From positions 1-64,000 of the forward strand of contig JAHHIF010000035.1 of the NCBI GenBank assembly GCA_019358875.1: a DNA stretch of 64,000 nt, in the 5' to 3' direction. Source of the stretch: Symplocastrum torsivum CPER-KK1 (lineage in GTDB: Bacteria > Cyanobacteriota > Cyanobacteriia > Cyanobacteriales > Coleofasciculaceae). Shown piece after piece: positions 44,685 to 53,028 of this stretch (its first letter is position 1; every line of letters starts with the position of its first letter). Below the pieces are notes generated by a model that did no database searches, had not been told where the DNA came from, and saw nothing but the letters and a program-made list of their open reading frames with translations. The position numbers and the translations under genes were made by a program.

Positions 44685-44701
44685 AAGCCTCAAGTAGTGT
44701 A

Positions 44702-47533
44702 ATGACGGATACGCTGGGCAAAATCAAAGAATTCGTTAACTATGCTCGTTCCCTCAAAGGCTATGAAAAGGGTGAGGCACAGGTGTTTTGCGATCGCCTT
44801 TTCCAAGCGTTTGGTCATCGGGGATGCGTTGAGGCAGGAGCAAAGCTTGAATATCGGCTGAAGTCGAAAGGGAAGCACACAAAGTTTCCAGATTTAGTGT
44901 GGCGTCCAAGGCTTCTTCTAGAAATGAAGAGTCGTGGTGAGAATCTTGAGGAACACATTCAACAAGCTAGGGAATACTGGGATGAGCTTGAACCCAAGCC
45001 TCGATATGTTGTCCTCTGCAACTTCGATGAATTCTGGATTTACGACACTACGCTTCAGGTTGAGGAACCCGTAAATCGGGTGAAGTTGGAAGAGTTACCG
45101 CAACGATATGCTGCGCTGAATTTTCTCTTCGCAGGAAATAGTGCTGTTGATGATCGCAGGGGTAATTATTGCGAGAATATTCCTCCCAGTGGTGCAGTGC
45201 AGTTATTCGGGCGCGAACAGGAACTTGAAAGACTGCATCAGTTGTTGAATCCCTCTGCCCACCTTACCAAGGAGGGAGAACAACAGAATAAGCTGAGGAT
45301 TGCGGCAATTGTAGGCATGGGCGGCGTTGGCAAAACGGAACTGGCGATGCGATATGCGTGGCAGCATTTACAGGGTTTGGGTGATGGTGCAGGTGGTGTT
45401 TGCTGGGTAGATGGCAGAGATAGCGATGTTGGAATTCAACTGGTTAATTTTGCGCGTAGTCTCTTGAACCTGAACCCGCCAGAAGATTGGGATTTACCAA
45501 CTCAGTTGAAGTACTGCTGGCGAAATTGGCAACCGGGAAACTGGCTGATAGTTATCGATGATGTCACCAACTACAGGCAGCAGGTAAATCCTTATAAGCC
45601 GCCAGAATCATCCCAGTTTAAGGTGTTGCTCACAACGCGGGAAGAGTTGGGGCGACCAGTGGAACACTTACCGCTCTATAAATTGCAACCAAAAGCAGCA
45701 CTGGATTTATTAACGTCTTTGGTTGGTGTTCAACGAATTCAACAGGAATTAGAGATTGCTGAACAACTCTGTCGTCAGTTGCTCGACTATTTGCCCTTGG
45801 GGTTGGAGTTAGTGGGGCGGTATCTGGAGCGTGACCCAGATTTGTCGCTCAAGGCAATGCTCTCACTACTGGAGAAAAAGCGGCTCAGACACAGATCGGT
45901 TCTCGAAGCTGACTCGACTATGACTGCCCGACTAGGGGTTGCTGATGCCTTTGAGTTGAGTTGGGAGCGATTAGATAAAAACGCCCATGAATTGCGCTGT
46001 CTACTGAGTTTGTTTGCCTCTGCTGACATTCTTTGGGATTTGGTGAAACTGACATACAGCAATATGCCTTCTTCGGAAGATGAGGAGATTGAGCTAGACA
46101 TTCTGGAAGAAGCAAGAGCTGATTTAGTGCGTTTCAACCTGCTACAACGCACAGGAGAGGGAACCTACCGACTGCATCAGCTAATTCGAGAGTTTTTGCG
46201 GGAGAAGCGAACACAGTCAGCGCAGGAGAATGACCTCAAACAAGGGTTTGTAGCGGCAATGGTGGAAGTAGCAACACAAATTTCTGACCCCCCAACTCGT
46301 CAGCAAATTCAGAAATTTGCTCCTGCTGTACTCCATGTAGCAGAGGTAGCCAAAGACAAAAGTTTATGGAACTTACTGCACGATGAAGATTTAATCGAAC
46401 CTTTTGCAGGTTTAGGTAGGTTCTACCAAGGTCAAGGATTCTACAAGCAAGCAGCATATTGGCTTGAGCAGTGCTTATCTGTAACTCAAGTCCGTTATGG
46501 CTCAGAGCATCCGGATGTAGCAACCAGCCTGAACAATCTAGCACTTCTCTACCATTACACAGGCTGCTACAGTAAAGCTGAATCAATGTATTTACAAGCT
46601 TTAGATCTCTACAACCGCTTGCTAGGAGACAAGCATATTGCTCTGGCAAACAGCCTGAATAATTTGGCTGGTCTTTACGCTTCTCAAAGCCATTACAGTG
46701 AAGCTGAACCTCTCTACTTAAAAACCTTGGAACTCTTGAAAAACCTGTTGGGCGAGGAGAATCCTAGGCTAGCAAACAGCCTCAACAATCTGGCAGGACT
46801 CTACGAGTCTCAAGGACGCTACGTTGAAGCCGAACCCTTGTATCTGCAAGCCTTGGAACTGAACCAGCGTTTGCTGGGAGATGATCATCCGGATACGGTA
46901 CTCACTCTAGGTAATTTAGGTTCTCTGTACTATTCTCAGGAACTCTACAGTCAAGCTGAACCTCTGTTGGTGCAAGTCTTGGAACTGAATCAGCGTTTGC
47001 TAGGAGAAGTTCATCCCCGTGTAATAGCCAGCTTGAATAATCTAGCAGAACTTTATCGTTGCCAAGACCACCACGGTAAAGCCGAACCTCTATTAGTGCA
47101 AGCTTTGAAATTGAGCAAAAGTTTGTGGGGAGAAGAGCATCCCAGTGTTGCAATTACCCTGAATAATCTAGGATTATTGTACGAATCTCAAGGGCTGTTT
47201 AGTAAAGCTGAACCCTTGTATTGGCAAGCTTTAGCAATGAGGAAACGTTTATTGGGAGAAGACCATTCCAAGGTAGCAACTACTCTGAATAATTTGGCTG
47301 GTCTCTACTACTTACAAGAGTTCTATAGTGAAGCTGAATTCTTGTGGATACAGGCTTTAGAAATTTTTGAAAGACGTTTAGGGTCAGGTCATCCTTACAC
47401 TATTGAGTGTCAAAAAGGTCTTGCAATGGTTCGTGGTGTCCTCAACTCCACAGCAAGAGACTTGCCCAATTTTAAACAGAAAGCAGAGAAAGGTGGTTCC
47501 AAAAAGAAGCCCAAAGGTTTTGGCAAAGGATAA
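44702..47533 (+). CDS. Nuclease-STAND-TPR protein: PD-(D/E)XK-like domain, NB-ARC NTPase, eight TPRs (putative anti-phage defence)
   Basis: 943 residues. Residues 1-~150 resemble the N-terminal nuclease domain of MmeI-type/DNA-methyltransferase-linked enzymes: the catalytic pattern reads F-P-D-L-V near 62 and L-E-M-K near 73 (P-D ... E-x-K). An NB-ARC STAND NTPase follows, with Walker A GMGGVGKTE near 205, Walker B WLIVIDD near 280, and sensor TTREE near 311. The winged helix region ends LIREFLREKR near 500. The last third is eight 42-residue kinesin-light-chain-type TPRs (consensus YxEAEPLYxxALEL..LLG..HP...SLNNLAxLY). The layout effector-NTPase-repeat sensor matches Avs/STAND defence proteins. 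The TPRs would bind the trigger, ATP-driven oligomerisation would activate the nuclease (inference). It is a single gene with no partner. Confidence 0.85.
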   Translation: MTDTLGKIKEFVNYARSLKGYEKGEAQVFCDRLFQAFGHRGCVEAGAKLEYRLKSKGKHTKFPDLVWRPRLLLEMKSRGENLEEHIQQAREYWDELEPKPRYVVLCNFDEFWIYDTTLQVEEPVNRVKLEELPQRYAALNFLFAGNSAVDDRRGNYCENIPPSGAVQLFGREQELERLHQLLNPSAHLTKEGEQQNKLRIAAIVGMGGVGKTELAMRYAWQHLQGLGDGAGGVCWVDGRDSDVGIQLVNFARSLLNLNPPEDWDLPTQLKYCWRNWQPGNWLIVIDDVTNYRQQVNPYKPPESSQFKVLLTTREELGRPVEHLPLYKLQPKAALDLLTSLVGVQRIQQELEIAEQLCRQLLDYLPLGLELVGRYLERDPDLSLKAMLSLLEKKRLRHRSVLEADSTMTARLGVADAFELSWERLDKNAHELRCLLSLFASADILWDLVKLTYSNMPSSEDEEIELDILEEARADLVRFNLLQRTGEGTYRLHQLIREFLREKRTQSAQENDLKQGFVAAMVEVATQISDPPTRQQIQKFAPAVLHVAEVAKDKSLWNLLHDEDLIEPFAGLGRFYQGQGFYKQAAYWLEQCLSVTQVRYGSEHPDVATSLNNLALLYHYTGCYSKAESMYLQALDLYNRLLGDKHIALANSLNNLAGLYASQSHYSEAEPLYLKTLELLKNLLGEENPRLANSLNNLAGLYESQGRYVEAEPLYLQALELNQRLLGDDHPDTVLTLGNLGSLYYSQELYSQAEPLLVQVLELNQRLLGEVHPRVIASLNNLAELYRCQDHHGKAEPLLVQALKLSKSLWGEEHPSVAITLNNLGLLYESQGLFSKAEPLYWQALAMRKRLLGEDHSKVATTLNNLAGLYYLQEFYSEAEFLWIQALEIFERRLGSGHPYTIECQKGLAMVRGVLNSTARDLPNFKQKAEKGGSKKKPKGFGKG

Positions 47534-47670
47534 GCGCCTAAATGAAGAGGATTGGGAAGAATAGCACTATAGTTGATCGCATATCCCCATCATCAGATTA
47601 AAACTACAACAACTGGCTGGTGAGGCGTTTTCCCAACTTTGCCGGGAATCTCAACAGTGGGATTTGCCTG

Positions 47671-47708
47671 AATGCGATCGCACTTCCTTCTTCAGCAGCG
47701 ATAAGAGC
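47671..47708. repeat. Right copy of the direct repeat flanking the STAND gene
   Basis: Same start (AATGCGATCGCAC) and end (CTTCAGCAGCGATAAGAGC) as 44646-44684, about 140 bp after the STAND stop codon. A further GCGATCGCACCCTACTC/ATCGCACCCTACTC doublet follows at 47708-47740. Confidence 0.75.
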
Positions 47709-47735
47709 GATCGCACCCTACTCTTGAATCGCACC

Positions 47736-48515
47736 CTACTCTAGCTCATCCGGGTCAATATTTAACTCACGCAGTTTTGCCGCAAGCCGTTCAGCTCGTT
47801 GCTCAGCTTGTGCGACTCTAGCTTGAGCAGTGGCCGCTTCCTCGCTAGGAGTTAGAATCAACTCTCCTGAAGCCGTAAACCACCTTAACCACAAACGCTC
47901 AATATTTTCATAACGACCTTGCCACAAGCCTAAGCGTAATCCTAACTGGGTAATTAGCAATCCCTCATCTCCCACATCTAAAGACTCGTATGCACCCCCA
48001 ACTAAGCGAAATGCTTGGAGTTCATTGGTATAGCGACTGAAAACAAAATAGTAAGGAACCCGCAAAATCTGCTCGTAAACTTGCCATTTAGTTGGAGGTT
48101 TCCCCAGTTGACGAACAGTCCGTCCCAAATCCTCATCTTCTGTACCTGGTGATAATAACTCAACCACCACAAACGGACTAACCAACTCTTGCCACATTAC
48201 ATAACTATTACGCAGCTCGCTACCTTCATAAAGCCGGGAAACTCCCACCACGGCAAACCAATCTGGGCGTTTGTACCAATTGAGATGGCGAAGATCATAG
48301 TAAAGATTGAGATCAGCTCCGATGAACACCTCATCTGGGTCACAATTAGTAGGCTTGAACGTGTGCCGCAATAGCAGTGGTTGGTATCCGTGATACTCGT
48401 CAGGCAAACCAGGCTCCTCTGGATCTTCGCTCTTGAGATCGTACATGGTTGGTAAGGTCAGCCGAGGTGAAAGAGGTGGATCGGATTGAGGGGGTAGACT
48501 CTGAAAGCTAGTCAC
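47736..48515 (-). CDS. Uma2 family (DUF820) putative endonuclease with C-terminal coiled coil
   Basis: 259 residues from GTG 48515 (MTSFQSLPPQ), the usual N-terminus of this group. A longer frame to 48638 exists but would overlap the neighbouring hydrolase gene by 56 bp. The core has PTMYDLKSEDPEEPGLPDE, GADLNLYYD, the KRPDWFAVVGV strand and VVVELLSPGTEDEDLG, with the acidic/catalytic-type residues of the Uma2 fold, then KWQVYEQILRVPYYFVF. The C-terminus (AQARVAQAEQRAERLAAKLREL) is a coiled coil. Role unknown. It is immediately convergent with the STAND gene's downstream repeat. Confidence 0.85.
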   Translation of the reverse strand: MTSFQSLPPQSDPPLSPRLTLPTMYDLKSEDPEEPGLPDEYHGYQPLLLRHTFKPTNCDPDEVFIGADLNLYYDLRHLNWYKRPDWFAVVGVSRLYEGSELRNSYVMWQELVSPFVVVELLSPGTEDEDLGRTVRQLGKPPTKWQVYEQILRVPYYFVFSRYTNELQAFRLVGGAYESLDVGDEGLLITQLGLRLGLWQGRYENIERLWLRWFTASGELILTPSEEAATAQARVAQAEQRAERLAAKLRELNIDPDELE

Positions 48516-48582
48516 GGTATAGTCTCCAGGTTCAAGGGCTTTCAAGATACAGGATAATGAGTGAGTTGTCTGGCTTATCTCC

Positions 48583-49491
48583 CTATGGTGAGTGGGATGA
48601 CTCAGTAGAACACCCAAAGGCGAGAATATACTTGGCAATTATCTCTGGTTGCTCAAATTGAGGAGCGTGTCCGCAACCTTTGAGTTTATGCAGAATGGAG
48701 TTAGCGATCGCTTTATTAAATCTCTCCCCATCACCTTTACCCAAGAAGTTATCCAACTCTCCCCACAAAATCAGCGTTGGCTTGTCAATTTGGGCAATCT
48801 GTGACTCAGTTAAGCTATAACCTCCCGTTTTTGTAAATGTGAGAATCGATTCATACCAACCTGGCATTTCTAGAGGCAACGTGGTACACAGTACGCCATC
48901 CACATAGGCAGCATCTCGGTTACGCTCTACTTTCGCATTTGCCAACGTCTGAAGTTTTAGGAAGCGCCACCATTCCATTGCCAAAGTGTCAAAGGGAGGA
49001 AACAAAAATTGACCAATTGGAAAGCTCCCACTGAAGCCAACGCTATTAATCAGAACCAGTTGCTTGACACAGTTTGGGTAAGTCAGGGTAAAGTCGATTG
49101 CGGTTGCTCCTCCCATTGATGCCCCTACCAGAATTACTGGCTGATTAATCAACGTTTTCCAGAAGCTGTTGAGGTGCTTCTTGATTGCCAGAGGACTAAA
49201 TGGGGTTCCCGTCACCCGTTCTGTAAAGCCGAAGCCTAATAAATCAACTGCCCACATCTCGTTATGAGCGGCAAGCAGTGGTATCAGGCGAAAGAACTCC
49301 AAAAGAGAGCTATCAAAGCCGTGGAGTAAAAGAATTGGTGTTCCCCCGCTACCTTGCTGGATATAGCTTGTAGCAACGGGTTGCCCAAGAATAGGTGTTG
49401 CAATACTCTGACGAAGGAGACTTTGGGCAACTGTAATACAGGTAGAGTCTTTGAGTTGGGTAACAGATGATGGGAGAAAATCAGGAAACAT
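48583..49491 (-). CDS. Alpha/beta hydrolase
   Basis: 302 residues with a classical fold: oxyanion region LLLHGFDSS, strand DLLGFGFTER, nucleophile elbow VGASMGGATA (Ser), a catalytic Asp in LWGELDNF and a His in GCGHAPQFE. No signal peptide. Such stand-alone hydrolases act on small esters, lactones or C-C bonds; specificity is not evident. It is downstream of the DUF1517 gene on the same strand but separated by a terminator. Confidence 0.88.
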   Translation of the reverse strand: MFPDFLPSSVTQLKDSTCITVAQSLLRQSIATPILGQPVATSYIQQGSGGTPILLLHGFDSSLLEFFRLIPLLAAHNEMWAVDLLGFGFTERVTGTPFSPLAIKKHLNSFWKTLINQPVILVGASMGGATAIDFTLTYPNCVKQLVLINSVGFSGSFPIGQFLFPPFDTLAMEWWRFLKLQTLANAKVERNRDAAYVDGVLCTTLPLEMPGWYESILTFTKTGGYSLTESQIAQIDKPTLILWGELDNFLGKGDGERFNKAIANSILHKLKGCGHAPQFEQPEIIAKYILAFGCSTESSHSP

Positions 49492-49503
49492 AGACTAGAC
49501 GAC

Positions 49504-49530
49504 AAAAAAGGGCAGGTACAAGACCTACCC
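49504..49530 (-). terminator. Rho-independent terminator
   Basis: On the minus strand GGGTAGGT pairs with ACCTGCCC (plus 49510-49517 and 49523-49530, one G-U pair) around a 5-nt loop, then a U6 run (plus A6 at 49504-49509). It terminates the DUF1517 transcript. Confidence 0.8.
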
Positions 49531-49558
49531 TTACGAGTATTGTGATGTTGTCAAACCG

Positions 49559-50569
49559 TTAGACCAGTTTCAGGTCTGGATACGCAGCCAAGATGTCATC
49601 AGTAGTTAGAGTGTCACCTTCAGCTTGTGGAGTCCAGAGAATTTCTACAGCCAATAAGCGATCGCTAGAAATGCTACCCATCTGACGAATCGCTTGACGT
49701 AGCTCATCGGAACTGTTGATGGTTGGGAGTTCTAGCTTGCCTTCAGTACCCACCAAAATCGTAACGATGATGTACTCACCAGGTGCGTCTGTTGCCACTA
49801 GCTGCCCACCACTACCTGGTAAAGCGGCTTTGGAAGTGCCTTCTCTAAGCTGATTGTTCACGTTCGAGAGGGTTTCTTCAGTGAACTTGCTACGCTCAGC
49901 CAGTGCTAGTTGATTAAACTTTGCTTCAGCGGCTTCCAGTGCTGTTTGTTGGGATTGAGCCGCACCGTAGACCCAGTATTCAGGGTGACGTAGTAAAGCT
50001 AGAGTAGATTCTTGGAGAAGTTGCGCTCTACCTACCGCAGAACCTGTATCGGCACCAAGACCTATCTCATTGAGTTCTTTTTGAAGACCACGAGCATTGG
50101 CGAGTAAACCCACTTGCAGACGCGCTACCGAAATCTTAGGGTTGCTGTAACCGGGAACGTCATTGTCACCACCCTGACCCACGCGACGGAAAGTCTGCAC
50201 CAGGAAATTGGCAAGCGCAAAGAAAATTAGGATACCAAACAAACCACCGAATCCGCCTCCAATGCCAAACAAGGGCAACAGAAAGGGAAATCCAATTCCA
50301 CCACCATATCCACCACCATATCCACCACCATATCCACCACCATATCCGCCACCGGGTGCGCGGTAGCCACCACCAGGAGGCGAGTAGGTACGACTGCTAG
50401 GTGCCCGGAAGGAACCGCCACCCATCCGACCCCCAGTACGAGCCGCGAGGGCATTACTAGCGTTGCCTAGTACTAGGGTAAATATAAGCCCAAAGACCAA
50501 CAGGGATTTCAAAAGTGGTTTAAAGGCTGAAAAAAGTTTTTTACTCATAAGAAAATTGTTCCTGTCCAA
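49559..50569 (-). CDS. DUF1517 family membrane protein with Gly/Tyr-rich repeat
   Basis: 336 residues. N-terminal signal peptide or TM (LLVFGLIFTLVLGNASNALAA), then R/G/S-rich sequence with G-G-G-Y repeats, a hydrophobic segment (GIGGGFGGLFGILIFFALANFLV), and the DUF1517 domain (VARLQVGLLANARGLQKEL, ALLRHPEYWVYGAAQS, IIVTILVGTEGKLELP). The family is conserved in cyanobacteria and chloroplasts, probably thylakoid- or envelope-located, with unknown function. It has its own terminator (49504-49530) and appears monocistronic. Confidence 0.87.
   Translation of the reverse strand: MDRNNFLMSKKLFSAFKPLLKSLLVFGLIFTLVLGNASNALAARTGGRMGGGSFRAPSSRTYSPPGGGYRAPGGGYGGGYGGGYGGGYGGGIGFPFLLPLFGIGGGFGGLFGILIFFALANFLVQTFRRVGQGGDNDVPGYSNPKISVARLQVGLLANARGLQKELNEIGLGADTGSAVGRAQLLQESTLALLRHPEYWVYGAAQSQQTALEAAEAKFNQLALAERSKFTEETLSNVNNQLREGTSKAALPGSGGQLVATDAPGEYIIVTILVGTEGKLELPTINSSDELRQAIRQMGSISSDRLLAVEILWTPQAEGDTLTTDDILAAYPDLKLV
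50298..50345 (-). repeat. Coding tandem repeat, four 12-bp units
   Basis: Four exact copies of CCACCACCATAT (plus strand) encoding G-G-Y-G units in the DUF1517 protein. Likely length-variable by slippage. Confidence 0.85.
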
Positions 50570-50797
50570 GCTGAGTTATACTTTAGCGGCTCTGATCCCT
50601 TAAAACATCTTTCGACCGACAAGTCTTAAGGAAGGAAGCCGATTCAAGGGAGGGTAGTAAGAGTCTTAACCTCTCCTTCTTTAATTTAGCGCTACCCCTT
50701 ATCCGCTCAACGTCACAGACTGGAGAGATTTCCGAAGATTGCCGTACTTAGGCGTGGGAATTGGGACTTGGGAATTGGACTTTCTCGCCTTGATGCA

Positions 50798-51019
50798 CTA
50801 GCCGCCCCCAACAATCGTGACAATTTCAAGATTGTCGCCTTCCTGCATCTGAGTTTGCGACCAAAACTGCCGATGCAGAATCTCACCGTTGTATTCTACA
50901 GCAATCAAGCGTGGATTCAAGCCAAGCTGTTCTAGCAGTTGGGGTAAGTGAGTTTGTTGTGGGCAGGTACGGGATTCCCCGTTGACTTGAAGGGTAATTT
51001 GAGTAGTGTTATTCGACAT
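50798..51019 (-). CDS. thiS: Sulfur carrier protein ThiS
   Basis: 73 residues from ATG 51019 (MSNNTTQITLQVNGE); a longer start at 51043 lies deeper within thiE. Ubiquitin-like fold with ITLQVNGE, LPQLLEQLGL, RLIAVEYNGEIL and the C-terminal GG needed for adenylation and thiocarboxylate formation (ending VTIVGGG). It carries the sulfur for the thiazole ring of thiamine. It overlaps the end of thiE by 11 bp and is co-transcribed after it. Confidence 0.9.
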   Translation of the reverse strand: MSNNTTQITLQVNGESRTCPQQTHLPQLLEQLGLNPRLIAVEYNGEILHRQFWSQTQMQEGDNLEIVTIVGGG

Positions 51020-52100
51020 GAGATTGAGAAACGCGGGCTTCAAGACTACGGAGAGTTTGTACGCGAGTGAGTTGGGAGAGAAAGTACTGGGTTACGAGAG
51101 TAGGCTGTTCTGCCTGCATAATTGCCCGGACAATTGCCACGCGCTGAGCACCCGCCCCTAAGACATCATTAATATTACTGGGGTCAATTCCCCCAATCGC
51201 AAACCAGGGAACGGAAGCGTGCTTCGCGGCATACTGTATGTACTCCAAACCCGCTGCCGCTTTACCAGCTTTTGTGGGTGTCTCGTACACGGGACCAACA
51301 CCAATGTAATCTGCCCCTTCTGCGATCGCGCGTTGCATTTCATCTGGGTTAGTCGTAGAGCGACCGATAATACGCTGGGGTCCGAGTAGCTGCCGTGCTA
51401 ATGCAACAGGGACATCCTGTTGTCCTAAATGAACGCCATCTGCATCAACTGCTATGGCTAAATCGACGCGATCGTTCATGATAAACAACGCCCCGTAGTG
51501 GTGGCACATTTGGCGCAGTTTTTGGGCATGAGAGAGTTTTATCGAGTCATCTGCCACTTTTTCGCGGTACTGTACCAGCGTTAGTCCCCCTTGGAGAGCC
51601 GCTTCTACAGTGAAAAACAATTGGTCTGAAGCCGAAGTGACTAGATAAAGACGCGATCGCTCTAATAACTGATGACGGCGGTAGGCAAGTAAATTGCTCT
51701 CCAGGATATAAACCTGATAGCGCATTTGCTTAAAAGCCGTACCCATATTCGGGTCATAAAGCTTGCCATATTCTTCCAAAACCCGTAGTGCCTCTTCAAC
51801 ACGGCAAAGATTTGCCTGTAATAGGTCCTGAATACTAGAACGTTGTTCTTCCCTAGGATGAGTCAACTCAGTGCCTGGGTCGCCTGGGGTATCCCGCGAG
51901 GCTCGAAGTTCTTGACTATGCCAGCTAGCTAGTTCCTGGCGCATTTGCTTACACTCAGCCGCCATTGAGGCGCTGTTTAGACCAAAACGACACCATTCTT
52001 CGACAATTCGTAACCCTTCTCTGGCTCGGTCTAAATTGGCATCTAAAATACGGCAAATCGCTGGCTCTTGCAATCTACGACCGTTATACTGATCGCTCAT
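51009..52100 (-). CDS. thiE: Thiamine phosphate synthase with N-terminal extension
   Basis: 363 residues. The C-terminal ~210 residues are the ThiE TIM barrel: LVTSA, LVQYREK, FIMNDRVDLA, DGVHLGQQD, GRSTTN, YIGVGPVYETPTK, and AIGGIDPSN. It joins hydroxymethylpyrimidine diphosphate to thiazole phosphate. The N-terminal ~150 residues are the helical extension found in cyanobacterial ThiE (CRILDANLDRAREGLRIVEEW, repeated as NLCRVEEALRVLEEY). No TPP riboswitch motif was recognised upstream. First in the thiE-thiS pair. Confidence 0.92.
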   Translation of the reverse strand: MSDQYNGRRLQEPAICRILDANLDRAREGLRIVEEWCRFGLNSASMAAECKQMRQELASWHSQELRASRDTPGDPGTELTHPREEQRSSIQDLLQANLCRVEEALRVLEEYGKLYDPNMGTAFKQMRYQVYILESNLLAYRRHQLLERSRLYLVTSASDQLFFTVEAALQGGLTLVQYREKVADDSIKLSHAQKLRQMCHHYGALFIMNDRVDLAIAVDADGVHLGQQDVPVALARQLLGPQRIIGRSTTNPDEMQRAIAEGADYIGVGPVYETPTKAGKAAAGLEYIQYAAKHASVPWFAIGGIDPSNINDVLGAGAQRVAIVRAIMQAEQPTLVTQYFLSQLTRVQTLRSLEARVSQSHVE

Positions 52101-53028
52101 CGCGAACTACTCCATGATTTTTAATCGTGACAGTGCTTCTCAAGAAGATTCTGACTAGGTTAGTTTGCCGCACTTCGTCGAGCCGATCAAACATCCCAAA
52201 GATGTTTGTGTACTACTGACGATACTCTTGAACTCGTTATTTTATACAACAGGAGAAAAAAAGACGACGGCAAATGATAAGTTTCATCGTACCCTCAAGG
52301 TCGATTAACCTTGCTCTGCACCCATGGCTTATATGAGAACAGTTGAGTTTCTGGAATAAAAATATAGTGTAGATGCTATTGGGGTATCAAACCGCTCTCG
52401 TGGAAAAACGCATCGGCTTTGGCTTAATTGCCTCCTGATACAGAGCAGTGGAGAAGGTGGCGGTCAACTCTTACTATTCACAATCGCTTCTGAACAATCA
52501 CCTAAACAGCCTATTTTTCTACGTTCAAACTATAAATACTTGATGAAAGTTGCTTAAACTTGTTGCTGATTTCCGCCGATTGAAATAACATCTATATCAG
52601 GTGTAATACGTGTCATACAGTGTATGGCAAATTGAAAGGTATCGCAGGATGAAAGGAGTAGGCTGACAACCACAGTCTTCTTGATTCAGCCGTCCTACGG
52701 GTTGCATACACCAGGGTTATCTCTTTTTTTAGCTTCAATTTCATCAGTTATCTATTCGCTTAATTCTTCTCTAAATTTTCATTAATGAGAAAAGAAGTCT
52801 AAAGCGGTGTTTTGCTTAACTGATAAGCTTTTTATGCCAAAGCAGATCTACTACCCCCTTTTGCAGAAGCTAACAAAAACTGATAGACACATTCTTGTGT
52901 CTATTAGGGAAGCACAGCTATAAAGTTATATCCAAATCTAACTTGGAAGTAAATTCGCTCTTTTTTATCTAGGTAGTAGTCCTGTCAGCAAAAGTCTTCC
53001 CACGCACACCACGTAGAGAGTTCTAAGA
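52101..53028. other. Gene-free region
   Basis: About 930 bp between divergent thiE and the chemotaxis cluster. No coding-like ORF was seen and no strong hairpin. It should contain the cluster's promoter; no consensus was pinned down. Confidence 0.4.

Larger units (their letters stand above)
44025..44701. other. Intergenic region upstream of the STAND gene
   Basis: About 680 bp separating divergent units. It contains a possible 53-codon ORF (44273-44434) and the left copy of a ~39-bp direct repeat (44646-44684) ending 17 bp before the STAND gene's start. No further elements were seen. Confidence 0.45.

Noticed and set aside
46450..47440. Regular 126-bp periodicity, possible CRISPR or satellite array
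   Set aside because: It is the coding sequence of the TPR repeats; units diverge and there are no spacers.
48516..48638. Longer N-terminus for the Uma2 gene at 47736
   Set aside because: It would overlap the hydrolase gene, and the typical N-terminus begins at GTG 48515.
50298..50345. 12-bp tandem repeat, possible CRISPR-like array
   Set aside because: Contiguous without spacers and in frame; it encodes G-G-Y-G repeats.
52101..52300. TPP riboswitch upstream of thiE
   Set aside because: No recognisable thi-box (CUGAGA with paired helices) was seen.
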